In this document: positions 22,693-32,030 of the stretch, in pieces | Numbering within the stretch: position 1 is the stretch's first letter | Layout: the number at the start of each line of letters is the position of its first letter | Position numbers and translations under genes: made by a program | Notes under the pieces: generated by a model | What the model saw: the letters and a program-made list of their open reading frames with translations, nothing else | What the model was told of the DNA's origin: nothing | Databases searched by the model: none | Source of the DNA: Bacteroidetes bacterium GWF2_41_31 | GTDB lineage: Bacteria; Bacteroidota; Bacteroidia; Bacteroidales; F082 | Assembly (NCBI GenBank): GCA_001769215.1 | Contig: MEOL01000017.1 | Location: 155,178 to 219,177 of the forward strand | Direction of reading: 5' to 3' | DNA length: 64,000 nucleotides

Positions 22693-23280
22693 ATAAAGAT
22701 GAGCAACTGCTTTTTTTTGAATTTTTGATGGCGTATACCTAATGGTACTTGTTCGTAAATAGTGTATAGACTGTATGTTAGACGATATTTTATTTATACG
22801 TATGGGTTTTTATGACCTCTATCCCCTCCAGAAGGCCCCGATAAACATCGGGGGGATTCCCCGAAGGGGAAAGGTGATAATTTATTCTAATTTGAACCAT
22901 TAAATCTTAATAAAATACACTTATAAGCTAGATATACAATGTTTTATCACTCCTCCCCTTTGGGGAGGAGCAGGGAGGAGGGGTTATAAACCAGTCTATT
23001 TTTTCATTAAGTGAGTATCCGCTTCAGTATCTAATTGATAAAAACAATGCGAAAAATTTTACAAATTCATCCCAACCGTTAATTTGAATCACCCCTCCCT
23101 CCTGATTTTCTGGCGACATCTCCTCTCTTCGCGAAATGAGGAGGGGAGGGTTGTTGAGTAAAGTCAGATTCAGATAAGGTGGTACTGTAACGGATGCTCA
23201 AAAAACAAAATTTGTCAGGACTCGATCAGTTGCCCGACTGAATGATCAAATATCAATAATCAATTAAACATTTGCATACT
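22693..23280. repeat. Intergenic region with C/G-rich palindromes
   Basis: No gene is seen in this 588-bp gap. It holds several palindromes of one sequence type: CCCCGAT-AAAC-ATCGGGG (22836-22853), TTCCCC-GAA-GGGGAA just after it, CTCCTCCCC-TTT-GGGGAGGAG (22950-22970), and a longer imperfect one at about 23090-23150 (CCCTCCT ... AGGAGGGGAGGG). They look like REP/BIME-type intergenic repeats. The last 100 bases must contain the promoter of the T9SS gene. Confidence 0.5.
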
Positions 23281-25464
23281 ATGAAAACACTTGGTACATT
23301 ATTTTTAGCCTTTCTGCTTACAGCCTCTATTGCGCAGGCTCAGGTAGTTGTAACATCCACCGATAATTTCAATACACGCGACCAGATGCTGCTCGCCAAT
23401 GAAATTAACGAAAGCGGAGAACCCTTTGCCGAGGCACTGGGTTACGACCTTGATTTACTTGACCCGATGGTCTTAAATGCTCCCGACTCGATTTCCTATA
23501 CCTTAGGAATCGAAAATTATGAATATTCCAGGTATCTGCTGGGAACGGTAATCTCTCGTTCAGGGATTGGTCTTCACATGATGTGGGCACCCATGATTGC
23601 ACAAATGGCGGCCATGGAACCGGCAGGTTTTGATGGTACTTATACAGGAGGGATCGCCAATGGATTTAACGAAGATGATGAGTTAATGAAGAACATCATG
23701 CATTTTGGTATGCTGGCCAATCAAATGGCTCCTGCAAATCCATGGCCGCAATTCGCCGACTTTGAGAACGGCGATCCTCATCTGGCACAACCAGCTGCTC
23801 CCGATTTTCAAATGGATTTTTCTACCTTGCGCTGGAACAGGGATTTGATGGACAAAACTTTGAACCCGGGTGCGATGGGCCAATCGATGATGAAGCAATA
23901 CCTGTGGGCCCAGGATATGTTGGGGGCCTTTCACGATGGCGATGACAATGGCATTGAACCCGACGGAATTATTACTCCCGATTCGGTGGGTAGTCCGAAT
24001 TTCGACCCAAACAACAATGTATTTTATGGCGGTAACAATTTAGATGGATTTATCGGACAGGTACTTACTGCTGAAGCCATAAACAAAACCATGTTTTTAA
24101 TTAATTCTCTGGCCTATGATGGTACCAATCTGGTAAGTGTTGATCCTGCCACTTATGATCCTGCAAATGGAATAAAGTATTTCCCGCACAGGATTGCCGT
24201 AACAGAATCTCCTGTTGGCGAAATGCTGCCCCCGCAAGCTACCCAACTTCAGGTTACCGATGCCGGCAGCGATCTTTTTGACCAACTGTCGTATTTATGG
24301 GGTGCATTAAACTATAAAAACATGATGGATCCTGACAACAGCAGCCACCCTGCTCACCTGGCTTACCATGCTGTATTTGATGGAAATCCGTTTCCTGCCT
24401 CCATGTCGCAAACCGGCATGCCCGGCCCATTCGATTTGATGATGGGAACCAGTAAAATCCTATTCATGAACCTGATGGCAATGCACTTTGACATAGCAAC
24501 CGGAACTTTTGTAAATACCTCAGGCTTAACGGGTGGAATACCACAGCCCGGAAACGAAATTAGTACGGTAAATGCAGGATACATCACCATGGTATTGGCC
24601 AAGATGACCGAAGAGTTTGCCAACACACCTTTGGAGCAAATGGCTTTGGAGGCAGTCAATTCACAGGCTGCATTTATAATCGGTTCACTCAAAGACCCTT
24701 CCGGGGGATATTACAATGGGTACACCCTCAATCAGGGTGTGGACAATTCGGTAAAGACGGCTGTATCGCAAGCTGCCGCTGCACGTGGATTATATGCTGC
24801 TTATTCGCTCACCGCAAATGCTGACTACCTGGATGCTGCCGATGAGGCATACAACTATTTAATCGTCCATTATTATGTAGTTGCACTGATGGCATTTAAA
24901 ACAGAACTGGGCAACGATGTGGCCACTTACACACCTTTCAACTTTGCTGTTATTGCAGGTGGACTTCGCGAAGCTGCATTGGTGGGCGGACATACAGAAG
25001 CTGCCGCAATATACACCCGCTTTTTCAAAAAAGTCGCAAATTCAATGCAACTGGCCGAGTTCGATGCCTCTGGTGAAAAAGGAAATGATTCAGATGGTGA
25101 TGGCATTCCTTACCTGACTGAGCAGCCCGATCAACTGGCACCGGTTTTTGCTGCCGAAGCCAAGCTAAACATGGTAGTATCAGGAGTTGAGGATGTCGCA
25201 ACAAATAATGAGCATGGTATCACAATTTATCCAAATCCCGTAAAGGAGGATGCCTTCATTGCCATTCAGGTTAAAAGCGCCTCTGATGTCTTCATCGAAA
25301 CCCTTGATATCACAGGAAAAAGAGTACAAACCATCATCAATCAGCCCATGACTGAGGGAACTCATCAAATTTCATGGAACAGGAATGGATTGCCCGGCGG
25401 TATATACTTTGTCCGCGTAAAGACCGGAAATTCAACTGTGACCAGGAAAGTAATTGTATTATAA
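23281..25464 (+). CDS. Large T9SS-secreted protein of unknown function
   Basis: From ATG 23281 (MKTLGTLFLAFLLTASIAQAQ) the protein has 727 residues with a Sec signal peptide. The last 80 residues are a T9SS type A sorting domain (ITIYPNPVKEDAFI, GKRVQTI, LPGGIYFVRV, RKVIVL), so it is released or attached at the cell surface. The central part is Ala-rich and helical (SQAAAARGLYAAYSLTANADYLDAADEAYNYL), resembling an alpha/alpha-toroid. A DSDGDGIPY calcium-type loop lies just before the sorting domain. I do not recognise an enzyme family. It is followed by a hairpin terminator. Confidence 0.7.
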   Translation: MKTLGTLFLAFLLTASIAQAQVVVTSTDNFNTRDQMLLANEINESGEPFAEALGYDLDLLDPMVLNAPDSISYTLGIENYEYSRYLLGTVISRSGIGLHMMWAPMIAQMAAMEPAGFDGTYTGGIANGFNEDDELMKNIMHFGMLANQMAPANPWPQFADFENGDPHLAQPAAPDFQMDFSTLRWNRDLMDKTLNPGAMGQSMMKQYLWAQDMLGAFHDGDDNGIEPDGIITPDSVGSPNFDPNNNVFYGGNNLDGFIGQVLTAEAINKTMFLINSLAYDGTNLVSVDPATYDPANGIKYFPHRIAVTESPVGEMLPPQATQLQVTDAGSDLFDQLSYLWGALNYKNMMDPDNSSHPAHLAYHAVFDGNPFPASMSQTGMPGPFDLMMGTSKILFMNLMAMHFDIATGTFVNTSGLTGGIPQPGNEISTVNAGYITMVLAKMTEEFANTPLEQMALEAVNSQAAFIIGSLKDPSGGYYNGYTLNQGVDNSVKTAVSQAAAARGLYAAYSLTANADYLDAADEAYNYLIVHYYVVALMAFKTELGNDVATYTPFNFAVIAGGLREAALVGGHTEAAAIYTRFFKKVANSMQLAEFDASGEKGNDSDGDGIPYLTEQPDQLAPVFAAEAKLNMVVSGVEDVATNNEHGITIYPNPVKEDAFIAIQVKSASDVFIETLDITGKRVQTIINQPMTEGTHQISWNRNGLPGGIYFVRVKTGNSTVTRKVIVL

Positions 25465-25518
25465 GAACGACTTCTTTGAATCGAGTGGTAACTCAAACCA
25501 TAAAAAGTAAGTAATTTA

Positions 25519-25553
25519 AAGTAACTCTTAGGCTTTCTGCCTGAGAGTTACTT
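25519..25553 (+). terminator. Hairpin after the T9SS protein gene
   Basis: AAGTAACTCTTAGGC and GCCTGAGAGTTACTT pair with one mismatch around a TTTCT loop, 55 bases after the stop codon. A weak T-rich stretch follows. It separates the T9SS gene from the barrel-eanB operon. Confidence 0.6.
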
Positions 25554-25568
25554 CTAATTTCAAAAGTA

Positions 25569-26489
25569 ATGAAGCTGAAGAGTATTCTTAAGATTGGATT
25601 ATTTTATCTGGCTATAGTCATCTCGTACTCCGGATTGTCGCAAGGTTGTAGCGATGCAGGTTTTTGTACGGTGGGAATCATGAAACCAGACGTGAATGAG
25701 ACGGAAGCTCAAAATGTTAAACATCAGGTAAAAACGGGAGTTAGTTTCGGAGTGGCACAATACGGAGTGTCTGTTTTTACACCTTATCTGGAGTATAACC
25801 GCCGATTTGGAGACAAAACGCAGGCATCGGTTAAACTGCTTGCAGGATTGCATTCAGGGGAACTGGCCACCACTTTTGGAATGTCGGATGTCCTTGTCCA
25901 GGTGAACCATAGAATTTGGAATCAAATCACCGCACTCTTGGGCGTAAAAATTCCTTTTAATCATTCAACACTGACTAAAAATGGAAAAGCTTTACCCATG
26001 GCCTACCAAACCAGCCTGGGGACCTTTGATTTTATAGTTGGTGCAACTTACCATCTGCAAGCGTTTAGTATCTCATGGGGTTATCAGCAACCTGTTTTCC
26101 AAAATAAGAATTCATTTCTGGCAGCAGATTTTCCAATTAATGGTCCGGAGGCTGAATATTTATCTATCAATGCATATACTCGGAAAGCTGATATCTTGCT
26201 TCGGATTACCTACAACATACCTTTGAGAGATACCAAATTTAACCTGATTACAAGTGTTTTGCCCATCTATCACCTGGGAAATGACCGTTACCAAAATAAA
26301 GCCGGAGAATCGGTGGCTATTGTTGGTTCCAAAGGATTGACGCTCAATTTGAATGTTTTTTTAAAATATCATATAAACGAAAGAAGCCAAATTGAATTAA
26401 TCGTTGGAGTTCCTGTTGTTTCCAGGAAAGTGAGGCCGGACGGATTAAGTCAGTTCGCTGTTGGAATTGAGTATGGTATAAGCTTCTAA
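25569..26489 (+). CDS. Outer-membrane beta-barrel protein
   Basis: The protein has 306 residues. Its signal peptide (residues 1-25) ends before GCSDAGFCTVG. The rest alternates aromatic and small residues in short strands with turns (YGVSVFTPYLEYNRRF, QLEL-type pairs, closing FAVGIEYGISF), as in outer-membrane barrels. Substrate is unknown. It lies 92 bases upstream of eanB on the same strand, so it may be co-transcribed and could carry a sulfur or betaine compound, which is inference only. Confidence 0.6.
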   Translation: MKLKSILKIGLFYLAIVISYSGLSQGCSDAGFCTVGIMKPDVNETEAQNVKHQVKTGVSFGVAQYGVSVFTPYLEYNRRFGDKTQASVKLLAGLHSGELATTFGMSDVLVQVNHRIWNQITALLGVKIPFNHSTLTKNGKALPMAYQTSLGTFDFIVGATYHLQAFSISWGYQQPVFQNKNSFLAADFPINGPEAEYLSINAYTRKADILLRITYNIPLRDTKFNLITSVLPIYHLGNDRYQNKAGESVAIVGSKGLTLNLNVFLKYHINERSQIELIVGVPVVSRKVRPDGLSQFAVGIEYGISF

Positions 26490-26581
26490 CTCCACTTTTT
26501 ATATAACAAATCATAGAATTGAGCCTTTATTTTTTAGCTATCTTGTTATCGGATTTAAAAAAACTAAACTACTTATTAAAA

Positions 26582-27874
26582 ATGAACATTTTAACTACAC
26601 ACAGTCTGCTTAAGCTAATGAAGGAGGACAAAATACAGATCGTTGATGTACGACCAATAGATGCATATAATGGATGGCCCATGCAAAATGAAAGCCGGGG
26701 AGGCCATATAAAGGGAGCCAGAAGTTTGCCCCTGAAGTGGACTCATTACATGGACTGGATTGATATCATCGGTGCCAAAGGACTTCTTCCCGAGCATCAA
26801 ATCGCAATTTATGGTTATAAACCGGAAGAGGCGGAGCAAGTGGCTCGTTTTTTCGAGTTGGCTGGTTACCACAATCTTTCACTATACCATAACTTTGTGG
26901 ACGAGTGGTCCTCAAATGCAGATTTGCCCATGGACCGACTGGCCAACTATCAAAACCTGGTTTCGGCACACTGGGTGAATGAATTGATTTCCGGTGGCAA
27001 ACCGCCACATTACAATAACAACCAATATGTCGTTGTTCATGCCCATTACCGCAACCGCGATGCCTACCTGAGCGGACATATTCCGGGAGCCATTGATATG
27101 GATACACTTGCATTGGAGGCTCCCGAAACATGGAATCGCCGTTCGCCGGAAGAATTGGAAAAGGCTTTGCTGGAACATGGCATTACAGCAGATACCACGG
27201 TTGTATTGTATGGAAAATACATGGATCCCGACAATGCAGACCCGTTTCCGGGAAGTGCCGCCGGAGATATTGGCGCCATCCGCAATGCTTTTATCATGCT
27301 TTATGCAGGGGTAAAAGATATACGCATTCTCAATGGTGGATTTCAGTCGTGGCAGGATGCCGGCTTCGGGGTAAGTATGGATGATGAGCCTAAAAAACCC
27401 TGTAAAAATTTTGGAGTTACCATTCCTCAACATCCTGAGCTGGCAGTAGATATACCCGAAGCCAAGGAGATGCTGTCGGCCCCTGATGCGGAGTTGGTAT
27501 GTGTCCGCAGTTGGCCTGAATACATTGGCGAAGTAAGCGGGTATAACTACATTGAAAAAAAGGGACGGATTCCTGGGGCTATTTTTGGAAATTGCGGATC
27601 GGATGCCTACCACATGGAAAACTACCGCAACCTGGACCATACCATCCGCGAATTTCATGAGGTGGAGAAAATCTGGAAAGCAGTGGGCATTACTCCTGAC
27701 AAACACCTGGCTTTTTACTGTGGTACCGGCTGGCGGGGCAGTGAAGCCTTTTTTAATGCATGGTTGATGGGCTGGCCCAAAGTTTCGGTGTTCGACGGAG
27801 GATGGTTCGAGTGGAGCAACGATCCTGCTAATCCATATGAAACAGGGATACCTGTAAATGATTTGAAGATTTAA
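26582..27874 (+). CDS. eanB: Hercynine sulfurtransferase (ergothioneine synthase, anaerobic type)
   Basis: The protein has 430 residues from ATG 26582 with three rhodanese modules (about 1-115, 125-265, 285-430). The sequence fits EanB of green sulfur bacteria closely along its length: the third module has FYCGTGWRGSEAFFN with Cys380, matching the catalytic Cys412 of the Chlorobium enzyme (longer N-terminus there), and the end GGWFEWSNDPANPYETG. The first two modules lack the cysteine. EanB moves sulfur from polysulfide directly onto the imidazole of trimethylhistidine (hercynine) to give ergothioneine without oxygen. The eanA gene lies two genes downstream. The frame upstream of the ATG is not used. 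Confidence 0.85.
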   Translation: MNILTTHSLLKLMKEDKIQIVDVRPIDAYNGWPMQNESRGGHIKGARSLPLKWTHYMDWIDIIGAKGLLPEHQIAIYGYKPEEAEQVARFFELAGYHNLSLYHNFVDEWSSNADLPMDRLANYQNLVSAHWVNELISGGKPPHYNNNQYVVVHAHYRNRDAYLSGHIPGAIDMDTLALEAPETWNRRSPEELEKALLEHGITADTTVVLYGKYMDPDNADPFPGSAAGDIGAIRNAFIMLYAGVKDIRILNGGFQSWQDAGFGVSMDDEPKKPCKNFGVTIPQHPELAVDIPEAKEMLSAPDAELVCVRSWPEYIGEVSGYNYIEKKGRIPGAIFGNCGSDAYHMENYRNLDHTIREFHEVEKIWKAVGITPDKHLAFYCGTGWRGSEAFFNAWLMGWPKVSVFDGGWFEWSNDPANPYETGIPVNDLKI

Positions 27875-27888
27875 TAAAAGCACTCGTA

Positions 27889-29259
27889 ATGAAAAAATTT
27901 GATTCAATAATAATCGGCTCAGGACAAGCCGGTACTCCCCTGGTTTTTAAACTGGCTTCAAAAGGGCAAAAAGTGGCCTTTATTGAAAAAGAACATCTGG
28001 GTGGCACCTGTCTTAACACAGGTTGTACCCCCACCAAAGCCTACGTTGCCAGTGCGCGCCGTATGTGGGATGCACACAATGGGGAAGACCTTGGAATTAC
28101 AATTCCTGTGGGTGCAAAAGCAAACTTGAAAAAAGTGAAGGCACGAAAAGATGCCCTAATTTCAAAGTCGGTAAAGGGTATCCTCAGCGGTCTGCAAAGC
28201 AATAATAATATCACCTATATCAAAGGCGAAGCAGTGTTTTCGGGCCACAAAACAATTCGTGTGAACGATGAAGATCTTTTCGCCGAAAATATCTATATTA
28301 ATGTGGGAGCCAGGGCGATTATTCCCGGTGATTTTGAAGGTGTAAACTACCTTACCAACCAGTCAATACTCGAATTGGTTGAAATTCCCGAGCATCTCGT
28401 CATTGTGGGTGGAAGTTATATCGGACTCGAATTTGGTCAGATATTCAAACGCCTGGGAAGCAAGGTGACCATTGTTGAGCGGAATAAAAGGATTATCAGT
28501 CGTGAAGATCCGGATGTAAGCGAAACCATTTTGGAATTCCTGAAAGATGAAGGAATCGAATTTATTTTGAATGCCACTTGTCTTTCAGGTAAAAATAATT
28601 CGGATGGAAGCATCACCGTTTCAGTCGATTGCAGGCATGAATCCCAAAAAATTACCGGAACACACCTGTTGCTTGCCGTTGGGAGAATCCCCAATACAGA
28701 TACATTGAACCTTGAAGCAACTGGTGTAAAAACCAACGAACGTGGATTTGTGGAAGTAAACAACACACTCGAAACTGATGTTCCCGGTATTTTTGCTTTG
28801 GGGGATTGTAACGGAAAAGGAGCTTTTACACATACTGCTTACAATGATTACGAAATAATAGCTGAAAACCTGTTCGATGGAAAAACACGCAAGGTTTCCG
28901 ACAGGATAGTCACTTATTGTTTGTATACAGATCCACCGCTTGGCAGAGCAGGAATGACCCTGGAGCAAGCCAAACAAAGCGGGAAAAAGCTAAAGGTCGG
29001 ATACCATAAGATGGAAGATATAGCCCGCGCACGTGAAAAAGGAGAAACCAAAGGTTTTATGCGCATTGTTGTTGATGGAGATACCAATCATATTCTAGGA
29101 GCAAGCATTTTAGGAACAGGCGGAGATGAAATTATTTCAGGTATTTTGAACATGATGTACGCTGGTGCCTCATACCAGGTTATCCGGGATTCCGTGATTC
29201 CTCACCCAACAGTTTCTGAACTCATACCAACAATGCTCGAAGGACTTAAAGAGATTTGA
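27889..29259 (+). CDS. FAD-dependent disulfide reductase in the ean operon
   Basis: The protein has 456 residues in the class I pyridine nucleotide-disulfide oxidoreductase family (mercuric reductase/lipoamide dehydrogenase type). FAD site GSGQAG (residues 10-15), redox pair Cys41/Cys46 (GGTCLNTGCTPTK), NAD(P) site GGSYIGLEFG, second FAD motif ALGDCNG, and the C-terminal HPTVSE with the active-site His. It lies 14 bases behind eanB and 4 bases before eanA. It could reduce ergothioneine disulfide or supply or recycle persulfide for EanB; neither is established for this protein. It lacks the N-terminal mercury-binding domain, and no mercury genes are nearby. Confidence 0.85.
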   Translation: MKKFDSIIIGSGQAGTPLVFKLASKGQKVAFIEKEHLGGTCLNTGCTPTKAYVASARRMWDAHNGEDLGITIPVGAKANLKKVKARKDALISKSVKGILSGLQSNNNITYIKGEAVFSGHKTIRVNDEDLFAENIYINVGARAIIPGDFEGVNYLTNQSILELVEIPEHLVIVGGSYIGLEFGQIFKRLGSKVTIVERNKRIISREDPDVSETILEFLKDEGIEFILNATCLSGKNNSDGSITVSVDCRHESQKITGTHLLLAVGRIPNTDTLNLEATGVKTNERGFVEVNNTLETDVPGIFALGDCNGKGAFTHTAYNDYEIIAENLFDGKTRKVSDRIVTYCLYTDPPLGRAGMTLEQAKQSGKKLKVGYHKMEDIARAREKGETKGFMRIVVDGDTNHILGASILGTGGDEIISGILNMMYAGASYQVIRDSVIPHPTVSELIPTMLEGLKEI

Positions 29260-29263
29260 ACCC

Positions 29264-30223
29264 ATGAACCAGCAAGGATTTCATTCAGAATTTAGTGCCG
29301 ATACATTGAAAGGGCTGTCGGCAAAACCAAAATATTTGCTCTCAAAATATTTTTACAACGACATTGGCAGCCGCATCTTTCAGGATATTATGCAAATGCC
29401 CGAATATTATCTCACCGATTGTGAATTGGAGGTTTTTACATCTCGGCATAATGAAATACTTTCAGCCTTTAAGGCAGATAATAAAGCCTTTGAGCTTATC
29501 GAATTGGGAGCCGGCGACGGACTTAAAACCAAAGTTTTATTGTCCTCATTGGTGCATCAAAAAATTGATTTTAAATATATCCCGATCGACATCTCTAAAC
29601 AAGCGGTAGCAGATCTGGTGCAGGATTTAAAAAAACAAATCCCTGATCTGCCTGTCGAAGGAATTGTAGGCGATTATTTTAATTTAATCAAAAAGTTAAA
29701 TGGCCAATACCGTAAAATAATTCTCTTCCTTGGCTCAAACATTGGAAATTTTGAATGGAAAGAATCCATCAGATTTCTTCAACATTTAAGAAGCGTCATC
29801 AACATCGACGACATGGTATTTATTGGATTTGATCTTAAAAAAGATCCCGAATTGATACTCAAAGCATACAACGATCCTTCCGGACATACCGCCGCCTTTA
29901 ATCTGAACCTTTTAAAACGAATAAATGATGAACTCGGTGGTCATTTCGATCTTCTGAATTTTATGCATGAAGAAGTTTATGACGAACATACGGGAACTGC
30001 AAGAAGTTATCTGATGAGCCGTAAAAAACAATCTGTCAGCATAGAAAAATTGGGGAAGGTGTTTGAATTTGAAGCCGGTGAGAAAATATTGATGGAAATA
30101 TCGCAAAAGTACGATTTAGAACTGATTCATGAACTGGCAGAAAAATCCGGGTTTCAAATTGTCAGGAACTTTATGGATAGCCGACAATACTTTATGAATT
30201 CACTATGGAAATTAAAAAGGTAA
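29264..30223 (+). CDS. eanA: L-histidine N-alpha-methyltransferase (EgtD type)
   Basis: The protein has 319 residues, the usual length of EgtD/EanA. Conserved blocks are visible: SKYFYNDIGSRIFQDIMQMPEYYLTDCE near residues 27-54, the SAM site LIELGAGDGLKTKVLL (about 78-93), YIPIDISKQAV, FLGSNIGNF, and a C-terminal FMDSRQYFMNSLW. It adds three methyl groups from S-adenosylmethionine to the histidine amine to give hercynine, the EanB substrate. It starts 4 bases after the reductase gene; DUF427 starts 4 bases after it. Confidence 0.9.
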   Translation: MNQQGFHSEFSADTLKGLSAKPKYLLSKYFYNDIGSRIFQDIMQMPEYYLTDCELEVFTSRHNEILSAFKADNKAFELIELGAGDGLKTKVLLSSLVHQKIDFKYIPIDISKQAVADLVQDLKKQIPDLPVEGIVGDYFNLIKKLNGQYRKIILFLGSNIGNFEWKESIRFLQHLRSVINIDDMVFIGFDLKKDPELILKAYNDPSGHTAAFNLNLLKRINDELGGHFDLLNFMHEEVYDEHTGTARSYLMSRKKQSVSIEKLGKVFEFEAGEKILMEISQKYDLELIHELAEKSGFQIVRNFMDSRQYFMNSLWKLKR

Positions 30224-30227
30224 AAAG

Positions 30228-30509
30228 ATGAAAGCAATTTGGAATGGAAAAGTCATCGCGGAAAGCGATCACACCATCAATATCGAAGGAAATCAATACT
30301 TTCCCACAGGATCAGTAAAAAAGGAGTTTTTAACCGGCAGCGAAACACATACGGTATGTCACTGGAAAGGAACAGCCTCGTATTATGATGTGACCGTTGA
30401 CGGGCAAACCAATAAAGACGCGGCCTGGTATTATCCTGATCCCTCTGCGAAGGCGGATAAAATTAAAGATTATGTAGCCTTTTGGCGTGGTGTGGAGGTG
30501 AAGAATTAA
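30228..30509 (+). CDS. DUF427 protein
   Basis: The protein has 93 residues, a full-length DUF427 domain: MKAIWNGKVIAESD, YFPTGSVKKEFL, CHWKGTASYYDVTVDG, AAWYYPDPSAKADKIKDYVAFW. The fold is a small beta-barrel; function is unknown. The 4-base gap to eanA and 21-base gap to the kinase place it inside the operon. Its repeated presence beside eanA-type genes, if confirmed elsewhere, would point to a role in the same pathway. Confidence 0.85.
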   Translation: MKAIWNGKVIAESDHTINIEGNQYFPTGSVKKEFLTGSETHTVCHWKGTASYYDVTVDGQTNKDAAWYYPDPSAKADKIKDYVAFWRGVEVKN

Positions 30510-30530
30510 CTTGGGTTTTCATTAATAAAA

Positions 30531-32018
30531 ATGAAGAATAACAGATTGAATATCCGCACTTTTTTAAGCATTAGCATCACAATAATGGTTCTTGGATTTA
30601 TTGGTGTTAATTATTCTGTAGAAAAAATTCGGCAACAGTATTTGGAGATCCAGTTGGAATCGAACCACCGTACGGCTCAAACAATTGCAAAGCTTTTTGA
30701 CGAAAAGCTGGGAAGCGGTATAAAAGAGGAGGAACTTATCAAATCATTTCAATCGGCTATTGAAGGTAGTCATAGCGATGAAGGATATTTGTGCATGTTT
30801 GACCAAAAAGATGGTGTTTTGTTGTGCCATCCTGATACCAGTGCAATTGGTATGTCGATCAATTCGGACAAGATGAAGTTTTTAAATCTGAATGGGATGC
30901 ACAACGAATTGCTCTTCGATGCAGTATCGACAACCAAAGAAGAATATGGCATCCTAAGCTTCAGTGAACCGGCCCGGTCCGAAATAGCCTATATGGTGCC
31001 TGTTCCGGGAACAACATGGAAAATTTCGGTTCACGAGAACCTGGATAAAGCCGAGAAATTGCTCACACAACTTCGATTGGTGGCTTTCAGCGGATTTATC
31101 TTTTTGTCATTACTTATTTCCCTGATTGCGACATGGGCGGTGCGTAAAATTAGTCGGATGCATGAAAAGGAAATCGAATTGAAAAACAGGGAATTGGAGC
31201 AAAACAATAACAAGCTGATCAATTTAAATCTTCAGATTGAGAATCAGCACGCGATCATTAGTAAACATGCCGAAAACCTCGAATACGAGGTCAAAAAGCG
31301 GACTGCCGAGTTAGAAAGTATTTATTCCAAATTAGCCGATCTTGAAAAATCGAAAAGTGATTTCCTGGCCATTATCAGCCACGAGCTACGTACACCATTG
31401 AACGGGATAATCGGGTTTTCAAACATATTGGAGCAAGAGTTAGAAAACGAAGATCACCTTGAATTTGTAACAGGGATCAGGATTTCCGGAGACAGACTTT
31501 TGAAATTTTCGGAAACAGCTTTGTTGGTAACCCAATTAAAAGTTCAAAGCAGCAAAATGGAATTCCATCCGATAGCAATCAGGGATACCATTTTAGAAGT
31601 GTTGAAATCATTTGATGAAGTGGTTCAGGACAAACATTTGAAGATAATTTTTGAGATACAGCCTGAAAGCGGAACCCTATTCGGTGTGGTTGATTTAATA
31701 AAACAATGTTTTAGAAATATCTTTGAAAATGCCATGAGGCATGCGCCGGAAAATGGCCTGATCAGCATTAATTCTTTTCAGGAAGCAGGTCATATATGCG
31801 TTACTATCCACGATAATGGTAAGGGCTTTAGTGATGAAGCCCTGCTGCGTCAATTCGATTTGTTTGGAGCCGACGATATTTCACATCACAGTGAAGGGTA
31901 TGGACTTGGCCTGGTAGCTGCGCGCCTGATCATGCTGTCGCATTCAGGAGATATTCAGATTGCCAATCAGGCCGATGGTGGCGCCCTGGTTACGCTTAAA
32001 TTTCAAAATTTACTTTAA
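30531..32018 (+). CDS. Sensor histidine kinase with periplasmic Cache-type domain
   Basis: The protein has 495 residues. Membrane helix 1 is at about 9-28, the periplasmic sensor at 30-180 has a Cache-like pattern (DEGYLCMFDQKDGVLLCHPD, PVPGTTWKISVHE), and membrane helix 2 is at about 182-204. A coiled coil at 210-275 leads to HisKA with the phospho-His284 (SHELRTPLNG) and an HATPase domain with DNGKGFSDE and GYGLGL. No response regulator is adjacent. Being 21 bases behind DUF427, it is probably co-transcribed with the ean genes. Confidence 0.85.
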   Translation: MKNNRLNIRTFLSISITIMVLGFIGVNYSVEKIRQQYLEIQLESNHRTAQTIAKLFDEKLGSGIKEEELIKSFQSAIEGSHSDEGYLCMFDQKDGVLLCHPDTSAIGMSINSDKMKFLNLNGMHNELLFDAVSTTKEEYGILSFSEPARSEIAYMVPVPGTTWKISVHENLDKAEKLLTQLRLVAFSGFIFLSLLISLIATWAVRKISRMHEKEIELKNRELEQNNNKLINLNLQIENQHAIISKHAENLEYEVKKRTAELESIYSKLADLEKSKSDFLAIISHELRTPLNGIIGFSNILEQELENEDHLEFVTGIRISGDRLLKFSETALLVTQLKVQSSKMEFHPIAIRDTILEVLKSFDEVVQDKHLKIIFEIQPESGTLFGVVDLIKQCFRNIFENAMRHAPENGLISINSFQEAGHICVTIHDNGKGFSDEALLRQFDLFGADDISHHSEGYGLGLVAARLIMLSHSGDIQIANQADGGALVTLKFQNLL

Positions 32019-32030
32019 AATAGAAGTGAA

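Noticed and set aside
22693..23280. Insertion sequence remnant in the C/G-rich palindrome region
   Set aside because: No transposase-like frame and no terminal inverted repeats bounding the region; the palindromes look like REP-type repeats.
26912..27907. 331-codon minus-strand open frame opposite eanB
   Set aside because: Length alone is impressive, but it is the antisense shadow of the strongly conserved eanB gene and has no recognisable domain.
27889..29259. Mercuric reductase (merA)
   Set aside because: The redox pair fits, but the C-terminal vicinal cysteines and a mercury-binding domain are absent (the end is HPTVSE...LEGLKEI), and no mer genes are nearby; the ean context is more informative.
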